A stretch of DNA of 64,000 nt. Source: Geranomyces variabilis (Eukaryota > Chytridiomycota > Chytridiomycetes > Spizellomycetales > Powellomycetaceae). Shown piece by piece: positions 1 to 12,900 of this stretch. The position numbers and the translations under genes were made by a program. The DNA lies in contig JADGJP010000058.1 of assembly GCA_027603065.1 (NCBI GenBank), positions 34,122 to 98,121 of the forward strand, written 5' to 3'. The notes below the pieces were generated by a model that saw nothing but the letters and a program-made list of their open reading frames with translations, had not been told where the DNA came from and did no database searches. The stretch's first letter is position 1. Every line of letters starts with the position of its first letter.

Positions 1-1476
1 AACAATGATCCGGACTGGGACATCCCACTCTAGCTTGTCCGGAAATGGGTGGGCGAGCGTGATGGCGGGAACGTGGTTCCTGCGAGCCATAGAGAGAGAG
101 AATGTGAGTAATGGCACCGCGGTACCCACATAGATAATGCTGTGCTGCTTACAATGCCATCATTTTGATGCTGAATCGCGTGCTTTGCGCCCTATGTTCC
201 GGTTTTACCACGATGTGGTCGCACTTACGGCAGCGCTTCGAGCGCTTTGTCCGCAACTGAATTCGCTGTGGATACAGGGCACTAGGAGAGAACATAGATA
301 CGGAAAAGCCTTGGTTAGACACCGTTTTCAGACCGTTTACAAGAAAATGTTACCCTGTTCACACACGTTTTGTGTACTGCGTGATCATTTGGCTGATGCA
401 AACGTTGCTGTAGGCTTGTTACTGCATGCACGTTGCGGCAAAGTGAGCTGTTAGACGTGAATGGACAGCTGCGATGGAAGCCACGCACCTGATGTACTAG
501 GCTTGACAGCGCTTTCCCGGTCTGCGTCATCCGTCTTGAGCAAATCGACCGATGATGAGTAAGCCTCGAGTTTGTGTTCGGCACGGATAGCACGTAGCGT
601 GCTCGACCTGCGAGACATGCTTGCAAACGACGCCAAGCCTGGTATGGTCGCGAGAAGTGATGGCGGCAGGTTGAGGCCGCCACCAGACAATCCCCGAAGC
701 AGCCCTCCAGCACCCGCATGTGAAACCGGCGTAGGGCCATTCGCGTCCTTGGACTTGAGGAACTTCTCAAAGTGCTGCCGGAGGTTTTCAAACTCGATGC
801 CATCTTTGCGCGCGTCTTCGTGCGGTTGGAGCTGAGAGGCAAGTCCTGTCGGGCGATCAAACTGCAACCCAACCTCGAGCGAATCCCAGCGGCATGCGCC
901 ACATGTCAGATAGTGGGTATTGTTGTTGCTGCTGCCACCTGGCGAGGCTGGCATGGCGGCCGGGCCTGCTCCGCCAGCGCCTGCAGGCGGAGTCGGCTCC
1001 ACCATTGAAACGACGCTCAGCGTATTTTCGCAAACCGGACATTCAAAACAGTTGCGTCCACATCGATTCCGTTCTGCTTTTACAGAAGCCGTGGGCACCT
1101 CGAAAAGGCAGTTTGGGCAATAGTAGCATGCGATCTCTTCTGCTACGCACAGCGGACAGCACACGCGGGCGCACTCTTGGCAAAAGTACAGACGGGGCAA
1201 TGGAAAAAGAGTGAGGATATCAGCGCTCTGTGGCGGTTGCGTTAGCGAGTCGAAACTGAGGACGTCGCCTTCAGAAGCGCCGAGATTTCGGCAGGGGCAC
1301 TGGAATGGCAACCGAGGAAGGACGGTGGGTTAGAGCCCTTTTCTATGTGCAAGTCGCCTGTTGATGAGCGGCCTCAAAGCGCTATCCGGGCATGCCTGGT
1401 AGTAAACAAACGGGGCTGGGATGCGAGCTGCCTCGGCCCATGCGGCCGTCGAAGATGCTGCTGGAGAGAGGGACAT
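1..1476 (-). CDS. DCTN4: Dynactin subunit 4 (p62), 3' end beyond the left edge
   Basis: p62 sits in the pointed-end complex of dynactin, the cofactor of cytoplasmic dynein. The exon read leftward from 1299 has the family's cysteine-rich zinc-binding block (CPCRN, LYFCQECARVCCPLCV, EIACYYCPNCLFEVP, NRCGRNCFECPVC). A downstream exon (about 153-283) carries the second signature, RTKRSKRCRKCDHIVVKPE. A GT-AG intron at 80-152 joins it in frame to NHVPAITLAHPFP, which runs off the window. The first exon probably starts at the ATG at 1476; intron 1 ends at 1300, but its donor is ambiguous (a GTTTAC donor, or a GC donor at 1395 that would give VYYQ before CPC). The intron or introns between about 284 and 495 are not resolved. 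It is head-to-head with the TFIIIC gene. Family assignment is secure; exon borders are partly inferred. Confidence 0.9.
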
Positions 1477-1584
1477 GTCGCGATAAGCTGCTTCGATAGA
1501 AACTTGCAGTTCGCCGACCGAGAATTGAACCTGCGCCGTTTTTCTTCTTTTTCCCCCGCCGGCGCCCGACAGTTTCTGTGTGTC
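1477..1584. promoter_or_regulatory. Short shared promoter between dynactin p62 and TFIIIC
   Basis: Only about 108 bp separate the two proposed start codons, which point away from each other, so both promoters must lie here or overlap the first exons. No clear TATA box is seen. The function is inferred from position only. Confidence 0.5.
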
Positions 1585-4500
1585 ATGGACGGCATTCTCT
1601 CAGCAACCCTCGAGGAGGTTGCGCTCGAGGGTCTCTCTGGTATGCCTGCTTCTGTCCGTGCCCTTTCCCTGCTCCACCCCTTTGCCTTGCCCGCCTTTCG
1701 CACGTCAACCTTCACGCAAAGACTGGCGGTGGCTTCCACGGCCCTGAGTCCGGTCAAGAACTAGCTTCGCATGTAGCTGCCAAATAGAAAAAATGAGAGA
1801 TGGATGGTGCCAGGCGGAGAGAGGGCGAATAGCGGATGAGAGCACAGCAGCGGACAGGCTCATAATGCCGTTGTGAAAGTTTTACCCGTTCTCAACTGTC
1901 AACTCCGACGCTAGGCTGCACAATCGACAACCTCTGGACGCTTCTGGACAGCCGCTTGCATTCTCGGCCAAACACTGAAATCGACGAACCCATTGATACC
2001 ACCAATGATGAACTCACGCCTCGTGCGGTGCAGCTTGACGACCATCTCAAGGCATACCTCTGGCCACTCATTATTGAGCTTCCGCATCTCAATTTTGAGC
2101 TGTCATCGACAAGCGGAAAGCAAAAAAAGAAAAAGTCATCTGCGGTGCGTACGAGGAGGAGGCATGCCTCGCTCGCTAGGAATATTGCGGTCGTGAAACT
2201 GAATTGACGATTTCTCGCTCGCCCTCGCAAAAGACCTCGACCAACACTGTGCTGTCGAAACGCGATATCCGCGGCAAGACGCTGGCGTCTTTGCACGACG
2301 AGTATGGAGACCGATTAAAACTCGTCGCAGACCCCGAAACGCGTGCGTCGGCATTGGTTACCGATGTAAGAGCTTATCTGGCGTTGTTCCTCGACGTTTC
2401 TTCACCTCACCCGTCCGCACCTTTCCATCAGCCGTCGCTGACGTATACAGCCGACAATTACGATGTCCTCTCCACCATTGCGCGATCTCGGGGCAAAGGG
2501 ATCACGCAGGCGGAACTTTCCAAGGCGCTTGATATCGATCCGCGGAAAATATTCCACTGCATTAAAATGCTGGTCAAGGCCAATCAAATGCAAGTTTAAA
2601 GGCATGCCTGACCAACTAATGTAAACACCTATCTGTGCTGACTTGTGCATATGCTCTTTAGCATCAAAATACCCATTGCCGTGACGGGAACCGCCACCAA
2701 CTTGTGCATCCATATGCGCTTCACTGAACTGAACTCGGTGTACAAGGGTTATCGGAAGAAGGTTGTGGACACCTTGAACAAGAAGGCGGCCTCCGGCTTG
2801 CATACCTTTGAGCCCGACAGCGCCGACATGCGCAACTCTAGGCTAGAAGTGAACGGCAACCAGAACGGAGCGTTGGTTTTCCATACGGAACTTATGAAGC
2901 AGAACCTTACAATGATGTTGAAAGCCGCCAAGAACGAGATTATGGTCGTGGAAGATATAGCTGCAGCTCTGGTAAGCAATCTTTGTGTGCGCACATGGGC
3001 CGCAACGTCCGGCAGAAGCGCAATCCTCATTTCGTGTCGAGCAGAAAGTGCCTCTCAAACAAAACCGTCAGCAACGACGGTGGTTTACCCGCATGGTCGA
3101 TAACTTGGTCAAAACGAGTCACGTAGAGCGTGTCAACGTTCCGACGATGGAATACCGCGCGAATGGGGAGGAGCACATGCGCACGGCGCGATGCCTGCGC
3201 TTAATCAATCCGTACACGCCGCGCGTTGCGCGGAACATAGGCCTTGCCGTGCCAACCATGTGTAAGCAACCGAACCCGGACACGGAAAGCGTTGTCACCA
3301 TCGGCGAAGGTGGCATGCTCGCCGATTTGCCTTTCGAGTGGCAGGTTTACCGTCTCATCGCGCTGGCCGGTGACGCTGGCCTCACGGCCGCCGATATTCG
3401 ACGATCCTTAAACTACGTTGGCAGCAAGATACTCGAAAAGGCTTTAGTAAGAATTACAAAACCAGCAGACGCACCACACGACGTCATAGGCGCGTCTCAG
3501 GTCGCCGAGTTTGCAGGCCGAGAACGGCGATATCGATACTACTCCACTGAGGCGTTCAACAGGATGATGGGTCACTCGGAAAATGCGGCCGACATCGGTC
3601 TGCTGACGCAAATCAGAGGCGCAAAAACTGGGTCAGAGCGTCAGAAGCACGTGGACGACGCTCCTGAAGAAGCGCCCCGCAAGCGCCGCAGGACGGCTCG
3701 AAAACAGGCGCGAAAACCTGCCGAGTCTGGTGATCAGGAGGAGGAAGATGATGAGCAGCGAACCCCGGTCAGCACTCCGCGCCGCTTGCGGTCGCGTCAA
3801 TTCACTGCCGACACCGCAATACCACAGGCACCGGTACCAATGGACCTTGACGGGGTTGCTGCTCCTGAGCAAGACGACAGTGTAGTTTGTCATGTGTGCA
3901 AGATAAACAAGGACGACGCGTCCGTTCTTCTGTGCGACTCGTGTGACATCGCCGTGCACACCTACTGCAGTGATCCTCCGCTAGAGAGCATTCCGGAGGG
4001 CGACTATTTCTGCGGAGAAGCGTGTCGTGCTAAGGGCAAGTCAGTGCAAGCAAGCCGAGAACCGTCCGTCGAACCAGGGGACCGACCGGCAACGCCAATG
4101 CCAACAAGCCGTCAGAGCGCTTCAACGCCGCTTAGGCACTCAGTCTCATCGACTCCCACTGGTTCTGCTCCAGGTAAGTACACGTTATGTCCTTAAAACA
4201 ATGATTCGCCTTAATAACTTGCCCACTTCCCTCGCAGCCTCCGCCAAAGCTATTAATCGCGTGACTATTACTGCTGTGCGCCGCCGGAAACATCTTCAGT
4301 CTCTTTTGGAACACAACAAAATCTTGGAGCTGAGCCAAGACATGATCCGCGACTACCAAGTCTTAGAGGCTCAAGACGGCGCAGGAGCAACGCATATTGT
4401 TGATAAGAAGACCATAATGCGCACAGCAAAGGCTATGGAAATTGACGGCTTGCTGAAGATCCAAACTGTCAGCCTGTTGCAAATGAACGGCGCTTATCAG

Positions 4501-7500
4501 GCCAGGACTCTCCTTCTCGACCCATCGCTTGATCCCAACGGCCGATTCGTAAAAGACTATGTTGATATGATGCAGGATAGGCAGGTCATTTATCGCGGCG
4601 CGGCATTGGGCGGCGCCGCGCAAAAAATCGAAGTGTGTGACATTGAGGTCGAACGACTACCGGATATCCAGCGGCGACTTAATATCGAGCCCACGGACTC
4701 TCAGCCCTCGTCGCAGCCGTCGTCCCCGCTCCTACCTCCGCCAATACTCTCATTTGAGCCGCAGCAGCCAATCTCAGATGTCGATTATCCGCACCCGCAG
4801 ATGCACTTGTTCACATCTTCGTCTGCACTTGAGCTCTCGCATGGACCGGGAGATGCACCACGTTTTGGCGGCCGAAGGGCGGAGCGGCTTCGTACCGCCG
4901 GGATGACATTGCTAGAAGACCACGAGGCGCCCGGCAACGATCACCAGCTTTTGGGCGGCCCGGAAACGGAGTTTTGGACTGATATTGCACAGCAGTACGG
5001 CTACATTTGCCCAAAGATGCGGCGAGCGCACACACTTCACGTATGGCTGTATAAGCACATGGCTGTCACATCGTCGTCGTCGTCAGCGCCGGGCGGGCCA
5101 TTCAGGGACCGCGGTATTTTTCAGTCGTCCTGGCTTTTCCGGGAATTGACCTTTGACATGTATCTCAAAATCATTGGCCAACGGACGCACGTGGAATCCA
5201 TTGACGAGTTTCTGACGCACGATGGTGCTCGCGAGACGATTATGATTGACTTGCCCGAAATTGTGCGACGAGAAGTGTTCGGCGCGAACTCCGGAACGCG
5301 CTTCCGCCGCCTGCTCAAAATGGCTGTTGATATCCTTGTTGCGTTGGGGGTTCTTCGCCCCGTGTCGCGGGAAGGGAAAGAGAACCCACCGGCGCCCGCT
5401 GGAAAGGCTGCACTCCAGCTGCTGTATCCAGCTTATCGTCTGGATCCGGTCGCCCCGATGTACGATTATGTGGTCAATCCCGAATTCAAGTTAGGCGAGT
5501 ATGACGTTACCACTCTGGATGGCGTAGAGCATTATTGGGCACGGCTGGAAGTTGTGTGTCGCCGACATACGCGCAAGGCCCGAGCGCGCACCGAAAGCGG
5601 CGACGCGGCCGACGAAGTGGAGAGCGAATGGGATCCCAGCACGTCTCGCGAAGGCATCATCGAAGTTTTCGATGAAGTTGATGGCGCTTCGGCGGGACCA
5701 GTCGTCCAGCACGGGGTTCTGGCCTACCTAAACGTGACCCGCAACTGGGTCGTGCCGTACACGTACACTGCTGAGCAGAAAGACATTTTGAACAAGCACA
5801 TGCACAGTAAAACGGGTGTCACCCCCGTGCGGAACGATGCCGTGTGCGAACGACTTGCGCACGAGGCGGGCCTGACGGTTGCTCGCGTCAAGGCGTATTA
5901 TTCCAAGACGGAGGAGAATTATCTGCGGAAGGCGGAGGCTAAGCAGCGGATGCTCGCGTCACGCAAGAGAAACAAAGAAAAACGCCAGCGGGAAGCGGAA
6001 GAACAGAATGATCTAATCGAACAGGAATACCAAGAGGAGAGAGCGGCTAAACGAGCTGACCGGCGCCAGGAGAGATGGAATTCGGACCTGCGAGCCACGG
6101 CAAATCGGAAGAATGGTCCGGTCGGACTTCAACGCGAGGCTCGGTTGGTGGGGAGGAGGTCGTATCGGACCGGCGCCGGCAACGGTCCGGCGGCAGGCAA
6201 GGGCCCTGTTATCGCCGCAGCGTCGGGTGTTGAGGAGTTGGATGGCGAAACGGTGCCCATCATTGAGGACGAAGACCGCTTCCAAACCCAGTACAATCAA
6301 GCAGCAAAGCGTCGAAAAGCGAACTTTACCAAACAGGATGACCAAGTCTTGCTCCATGGCTATGCAATTCTCAACTGCTACCGTACGCAACGCTTTTCAT
6401 GGCAGCCTCTCGCCGACGTTTTCAAGCTCCGGCGTGTAATTAGTGAAAATCGCAACCAGATGAGAGACATTTGCCGCCGACGAGTTCTTCTTCTCACCAC
6501 CACGACCACGCAGTTGGACTATGTCAACAATCTCTCCGCACGCTGGCCTGCGATTAGTATGCAGGCTGTTGCCGAAGGACGCTTTACGCAGTCAGAGATT
6601 GAAGATAGGACGCCTGAGCGGCTTGCTCACCTGATCAATTACTTTATCCACGAAGCCACGACTAAGCCTGGTGAAATTAAGGCCTTAGTTCACCAGCCTG
6701 TTTATTATCTTCCAAAGACGATCGATGAACTTCACAAGATCTTTCGCACTGCGGAAAAGGCGGCGACTGGGATTCCGTACAAACCCGCAGTTTCCATCGA
6801 AGATGAACTCGCCGAACAGCAAAGCATGCGCACGAGAATGTCTGCATTGTACAGTCGGTCGCTGACAATGCTTTTGCCGGCGCAACATGTCGTTGACGCT
6901 GGCAATGTCGGCATCCGGCCTCCAACCATTGAGCGCATCCAGGAGCATGTGGTCGTTGCCCTCGTCAAGATGATGCTGATGACTCCGGAAGACCGCTACG
7001 ACTCGGCTCGCGCCTTCATGATGCTGCAAGCATTCCCCCAGCTTGCGGTGCAGGAGGCCTTAACGCTGCTGTGCGAAGAGCATCAGGCGATTGTTAAAAT
7101 CAAAGGATCGCAGGACCGACGGGTGCCTGGACGCGGGTTTGTGCTATCGGACAAGTTTCTACATGCAATCACAGGCAGCCTCCCTGATCGGCTGGTGCCG
7201 CAAGCAATTTCCTTTGCGAATCAGCTTGACCGCCGCTTGAAGGAAGAAGCCGAGGTGGAGTTTTCGCCATTTGTTAATGGCGGCTCTATGGCGGTGTTAC
7301 TGGATGCGCTTGCGCACGGAAGAGCAAAAGCCGTCCTGCAGTGGCCCAAGCTTGTGATACCGATCGCAAAGATGAAGACGACTGAGCTTTACGATGACCC
7401 AACCAAGGGCTACTTTGGCGTTGTGTTGAAGACGTACAAGAGCGCGGAAACCCGAGATGTGCATCGGGATGAGGCCGGGACGTTGGAGTTGGACCAAACT

Positions 7501-8543
7501 GCTGCAGACGGGCCAGTCGACGAGCAGCTCACTGACATGCAAGTGGACGCGCCAGCTGTGGTTAGTGTCGGCGAGTCCCATTCCGTAAGCATGCCGCACA
7601 CGCCTATGGACGTCGATCCACCACGCGAGGCTAGCGGAACGCATGCTGCGACGCGGGTTGATTCGCCGCGGGCAATCGGCAGGTCGTCACCCGCTCCAAT
7701 GGATATCGACCTATCAGAATCCATTGCAGCATGCGCAAATTTGCTATACACAAAGCTGCGGGAGGCCGGACCGATCGGCCTGTCATCTTCAGAGCTTTCA
7801 AGCGCCGCTACGGCGTCTGGGTACTCAATTCGCGAGGTCCACGAAGGCCTGAAAGCATCGTCGCTCATTTCCGCAGTGGGATTTGATCAGCTGCGCTTTA
7901 TTGTGCGCGGTCACATTGGCTCCTGGACCATCCCGCCGTTTGTCAAGCCTCCATTGAGCGGGACGGGTCCCTCCAGCGGCGTGGTTGAAATGTCGCTGAT
8001 ACTGGACGAGAACGGAAAACCTACGCCGGCGCGGATGTGGTACGACATCAATGGTGATGAAGTGGAGACTACCAAGCGTGCATGTATGGAGGCGACACTT
8101 GGCCATATTGTCCAGATGCCAGGCATTTACGAAGTGAGCAAACAACGTCTATTTTGTCGAATCATTCTTCCATTTTATTGGTAACTAACGAACAGCTCTC
8201 GCTTGTCATGTCGAAAACCAGTCCAAGCTGTATGTGAAACTTGCGAACGTTATGACGAGGGTTGAGCTTGCCGAGGTTCTACAAATGCTCGTTGACCGGC
8301 GTGCGTGCCGCCGCAAAGTTTTTGTCAAGCCGCCGCCCGTGCGAAGTATTCTGCACGGCATGTTTGAGGACTCGGAAGAGGACGGCTTTTATCATGAAGG
8401 TAAGGACGGATGGAGATAACAAATGACTTTTTTACTATTATAAAATCCTAATTCTATTGCCCCCGTCAGACTCAGATAGTATGAGCGAGATGAAGGTCAG
8501 CTGCTACTGGGCCGAAAGTGAGTGGTTCCGCAAGACGTCTTAG
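1585..8543 (+). CDS. TFC3: TFIIIC largest subunit (tau138/GTF3C1-like) with embedded PHD finger
   Basis: B-block-binding subunit of TFIIIC, which recruits RNA polymerase III to tRNA genes. The spliced CDS (1585-1639, 1915-2144, 2234-2589, 2662-2971, 3042-4173, 4238-8133, 8222-8399, 8470-8543) is in frame and encodes about 2076 aa. The N-terminus MDGILSATLEEVALEGLSG and the following winged helix are typical, as is the B-block-like segment YTADNYDVLSTIARSRGKG with KIPIAVTGTATNL. A C4HC3 PHD finger (CHVC, LLCDSC, HTYC, FCGEAC) lies at about residues 598-647, after a basic/acidic linker; animal and yeast homologues are not known to carry one. Further on are a SANT/homeodomain-like stretch (KRRKANFTKQDDQVLLHGY) and the C-terminal CYWAESEWFR. 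The intron at 2590-2661 is GC-AG. The 2145-2233 intron could alternatively end at 2179. Identity is strong. Confidence 0.9.
2590..2661 (+). other. GC-AG intron in the TFIIIC gene
   Basis: Joining at GCAAGT (2590) and TTTAG (2661) restores LVKANQ-IIKIPIAVTG in the conserved winged-helix region. No GT donor nearby has the needed phase 2; the tempting GTTTAA at 2593 gives the wrong frame. GCAAGT is the usual donor of GC-AG introns. Confidence 0.75.
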
Positions 8544-8885
8544 TTGAGGAAAAAACACACAAGCATGCTATGTATATACTCCCTTGCGAAGCCCAATTTT
8601 TGCACCTTTCTCGCTTTCAACAATCTACCCGGCTGACCTCCCGTTGCGTGTACTGGCGACACTCGCAAATAGGCAGTTTTTTGTACATCTCGACCCGCCC
8701 TTGCCTATGTCCATGCACACAACATGACGCCATGAATAGCATAATGCCTCCTTTGCAATTTAGTCTTGTGTTTGGTGCAAGCGGTTTCCATTGTTGCTGC
8801 GGGCCAAATCGTAACCGACAGCCCCTACGGGCGGGTTCAGAGCTTTGCCATTCCAGATCTTTTTCTTTCGTTCATTCTCGTCCCA
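8544..8885. other. Convergent 3' spacer, no gene seen
   Basis: About 340 bp between the stop codons of the TFIIIC and INO80C genes. Short ORFs here have no recognisable content. Presumably it holds the 3' UTRs of both. Confidence 0.7.
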
Positions 8886-9564
8886 TCATAACTTTACAGC
8901 CGCATCCCGCAGACTCAAATAAGACTGGACGTGATGCGGCTCCAAAGTACGGATAAACTGGTATACGTCGCTGTTGTGGAAGCGCAGGCCGGATTTGGGA
9001 TCTGTATATGGAGCCTTCGGATTCACAGGAATCAGGACCAATGTTTTTCGAGGGCCCAGAGTCGGCTCTGTACGCACCTCGAGACCAGTGATATCGCAGT
9101 ATTTTTTCGCAGGTTTAAACGATGGCGGCGCTTCGATATTCCAATCTGGGAATTATGCAGAGGCATAAGTTAAAACTGTCGCCCAAAAGACGTTCTTTCA
9201 ACCGGCCAGAAGACCACCATACATGTCGGGAAATCCACCGGCAAATCCAATGCCTTTTCAATCGCCGCAATCTGCTTCAATTTCTTGACAGCCTTTGGAG
9301 CTGAATACGAAGAACTGTTTTTAAACGGTTTGGGCAGCGCTCGCGAGTCGAGGCTCAGTACGACGTCGATGGTTCGCAGCGGTGAGGAGGAGGCTGACGT
9401 TTCTTTGGGCGTGTCTGCGGCGGAAGCATCAAGCTGGTGGGCAAGATGGTTATGTCAGAAAGCAATCGCTTGCAATGGACGATTTGGTCTGAAAGGACAG
9501 ACAGACCTTTGCGCGCTTAGCGGCTGGAGCTCCCGCGCCCGAGCGGGATCGCGTTGCTTTTGGC
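8886..9564 (-). CDS. INO80C: INO80 complex subunit C (IES6), start exon unresolved
   Basis: IES6/INO80C pairs with Arp5 in the INO80 nucleosome remodeller and contains the YL1-C motif. On the minus strand: RTIDVVLSLDSRALPKPFKNSS, then AVKKLKQIAAIEKALDLPVDFPT, an intron starting GTATGG, then WNIEAPPSFKPAKKYCDITGLE, an intron starting GTGCGT, then APYTDPKSGLRFHNSDVYQF, ending in LSLRDAAVKL. These segments match the family in order. An upstream coding stretch (PKATRSRSGAGAP...KRAK) begins at an acceptor at 9564; the exon carrying the start codon lies further upstream (9565-9730) and could not be fixed. Identity is strong, the 5' end is not. Confidence 0.9.
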
Positions 9565-9730
9565 CTAATATGGAAGCGAGGAGAGCATTCGAGTGGGTCA
9601 GTCAGCGTTTCCGCGGGCGAGGGCAAACGGTCCGTCCAGTGGGCAGCATGGCTGTTGAGTGCTGGTCAGACGACGTACATTGGGAAGCGTTAACCTTGAA
9701 GGGTTGAGGGAATCATGTAAAACCGACGAG

Positions 9731-9993
9731 TCTTTTTGTCCCGTTCCCACTTTTCGACACCAGCAGCCCTGAACATTCCACTCGCATTACACTCCGCTGC
9801 CAAAAATAGCTCGGGCCTGCCCTCTCATTCAAACACCGCTCTGGAGTAAAAGGGCAGAGGGCCCCCCCGCCTACCTTGCTTTTGCTCTTTGGCTATGGCC
9901 CAACAGCGAACTCAACAGCGTACTCTTCACTCAACGACCAATAACCGGACATAGGACATACCCACAGCTCCCACAAATCACGCAACCATCACC
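9731..9993. promoter_or_regulatory. Shared upstream region of INO80C and the MED15-like gene
   Basis: Head-to-head spacer with CT-rich stretches and no ORF of interest. It probably holds both promoters and the 5' UTR of the MED15-like gene; inferred from gene orientation only. Confidence 0.5.
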
Positions 9994-12900
9994 ATGAATC
10001 CGCAACAGTATATGACCGAGCAGCAACAGCTCTACATGTACGCTGCACAGCAGCAGCAGTTGCTGCAGCAACAGCAGCGTGCGGCGGGCCCGCCACAAGC
10101 GGGCGGAAGTCTACAGAATCAGCAGCAACAGCAAAACAACCCAACTGCTGGTAATGGCGGCGGAAGCGGTGGTGCTGGTCAGCAGCAGCAACAGCAGCCG
10201 GCCCCGTCCGCCGCCCAGCCGGTCTACGAATGGCAATTGACCATATCAACCGATGTGCGGCAGACATGGATTACTCGGCTGTAAGTCTCCCTGTTTGATG
10301 CCAGAAAATCTGGAATATTGCTTTTGCTGTTAAGCTCAAAGTGATTTTGGTATCTAATCGTTGTTTTGATTTGTTGTGATGCCTTGAAAATGTAGTGCTT
10401 CGGCCATACGCACGGTTTCGGCCTCGTCAGCACGTAGCAGCCACATCAACCCAGAATTGATGGCAACGACGTATGAACAACGAACATACGCACAATCAAA
10501 GACGTTGGTAAGTTTCACCTTATCAGTTGGGAGTGTGGGTCCATTCTCGTATACGAGATGTAGTTTATCTTATTGTCAACGGTTTCACACTGTACGTTCT
10601 ACTCATATTCCCTTAACTTTCCTACCAGGCCGAGTATACCCGCGCACTAGAAGGAAAGATGAACAACTTCCGAGATCAGATACAGAGCATTCAGCAAGCG
10701 TTCCAGCAGCATGCCGCAAGCGGCGGACCGTCCATTCCGCGGCCAATGGCGGTACCACCCGGCTCGCACGCCAAGGTTCGCCAGCTCGTTGAATCCAGGA
10801 CAGTGCCCGAGCTCCAAGCGATGGCTCGGGCAAACAACATGAAGCCAGGTCTCCTGGAGCTTCTGGTCACGGAACGTCGGAAATACGAAATGCTGCAGCA
10901 ACAGCAGCAATCCCAGCAATTACACGCCCAGCAGGTGAGTTTGGCTACTTGCAGCTCGTTGCAATGTGGCTTTGAGGGCTTATCGCGGTGTTTTTTTTTT
11001 CGTCAAGTTCCCCGCAAGGGCACCGCCGAGACCTGGACAACAGGCCGTGCCCGCTGGCCGTGTCCTGAGTGCACAGCCAATAGGACAACCTACAATGCCA
11101 ATGACGACCGGACCAACGCAACAGCAAATGCAGGCTCTGTACCAACAGCAGCAACAGCAAGCTATGGCGCCCGGCATGGCGCAGGCACATTTGGCACAGC
11201 AGCATATGATGCAGCTTTCACAGCCTCAGTCATCTCAGGCGCTCCAGCAACCACAACAGGTACAGCTTGTGCATCTTCACGTTGCTCAAGATTATGATCT
11301 TGCAAGTTACTCACAATTTCCTGTTTCACGAAAAGCTTGGTCTTCAACAAGCTCGGCCAGTTCCGAATCAAATTCCAACGGCTAGTATCATTCAACAGCG
11401 GCTGCAAGCCAAACACCAACAACAGCAGCAACAGCAGCTGCGCGGACCACAATCGCAGCAAACTGCACCAGTAGCACGACCACAAGGCGGCCCACAGCCG
11501 CAAAATGGTCCGCGACCTCCCATCTCGCTTACTCCTCAGGAAAAAGCATTTATTCAGCAACGCATGGCTCAACTCAAGTCGATGCTCGATCGATCGGATG
11601 AGCTAATGGGCTTGCTTTTGTCTTGGGGAACTGACGCCGATAACATAAATGTTCGCAAAATCCTCTCAAGCCGCATGTTGTGCCTCCAGCAGATCCAAGG
11701 ATTCGCCACAGACACTTACGTTATCCCGCCAGCGGAGATCGAAGCGATTCAGACTTTTTGGATCCAGATGTTCCGTTCGGCCGAGACAAGACGCAAGATG
11801 ATGAATCCTGGCAGTGCAGGATCGGTTGGCCAGCCATCACCCCAGCAGGTGCACCACCAGCCTCGGCCACAGCAGCTCGAGACTACTTCTCAGCAGCAGC
11901 AGCAGCAGCAGCAACACCCGCCGCAGCAAGCCAAGCAGCAACAAAAGCAGCAACAAAAGCAAACACCGTCGCGTCCTGCACCGGCTCAAGAAACTCCCAA
12001 GCAGCAGCCTCTGCAGCAACCGCTGCAGCCAGAGCGCTCAGCCCCGCCTTCGGCGGGTGCGGAATCTTCTACCGAGGCTGGTGCTCAACCAGTCTTGTCC
12101 AAGTACGCTCAGCTTCAACAGGAGCTGAGGGCGCAAGCGCAAGCTAATGCGAATCAGCCCAAAAAGACTCCTAAGAAGCGCACGTCAGTGTCTACAAACG
12201 CAAATGCAATCGACGTGGACGCGGCGGGCGAGTCGTCGAAGACGGCACCTCATTCTGCCGGAGCGAAAAAGGCTGCACAGAAGCCGGCCCCTGGAAAGCG
12301 TGTTGCTACCAAACGGCCATCGATTTCTGGCGGAGGTGCCACCCGTGGGCGTCGAACATCGTCGGCATCTTCATTAACTTCGCACGAACAAACTGGTGCC
12401 GTTGTGGCTCCCGCGCCTCAGGCCCAGCTCACGCAGCCTGGTGGGATGCCTGGATACCCTCCGATTGGCCTCGGGATACCTCCGCCTCAGCCCATGTATG
12501 CCATGGGATACGATGGCCGGCCAATTCCGGCAATGGTACCGCTTGTGATGCCTCCTCATCCTGGTGTCGTGCCAATGGGCATGCCCATGGGCGCACCGAT
12601 GCCGCCGCCAGTGTTTCAAGCTCCCGGATGGCCGCCAGGATGGATGGCAGCTCGAGAATCAATGTCGCGGATTGCGCCAAACTACTGGGCGGACCCCACA
12701 TACGACGCCGACACGTCGATATCGGACACGCTGGCCATTGAAGAAGCTGAGCAGTTTGTGAACTGGGAAGGCGAAGAGGACGTGCCTCCTTCAACGATGA
12801 CGGCACCGCCGCTGTCCTCTTCGTTATCGAAAAACATCAACACTGCCGCAGACGCCGCGCAACGAGCCGAAAGGCGCTTCTTTGGAGCTTATCCGCCTCA

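Noticed and set aside
315-902. Minus-strand 195-codon ORF over dynactin p62
   Set aside because: It is in another frame of the p62 exon and lacks recognisable content.
1300-1395. GC-AG intron at the start of dynactin p62
   Set aside because: GCATGC would give an attractive VYYQ-CPC junction, but a GT donor (GTTTAC) in the same phase lies 12 bp upstream, so the GC donor is not required.
2145-2179. 35-nt ultra-short intron in the TFIIIC gene
   Set aside because: The same donor with the acceptor at 2233 gives an 89-nt intron in the same frame, closer to the local norm. The short form stays possible.
11885-11960. CAG-repeat expansion in the MED15-like gene
   Set aside because: The runs are short and mix CAG with CAA, as is normal for MED15 glutamine tracts.
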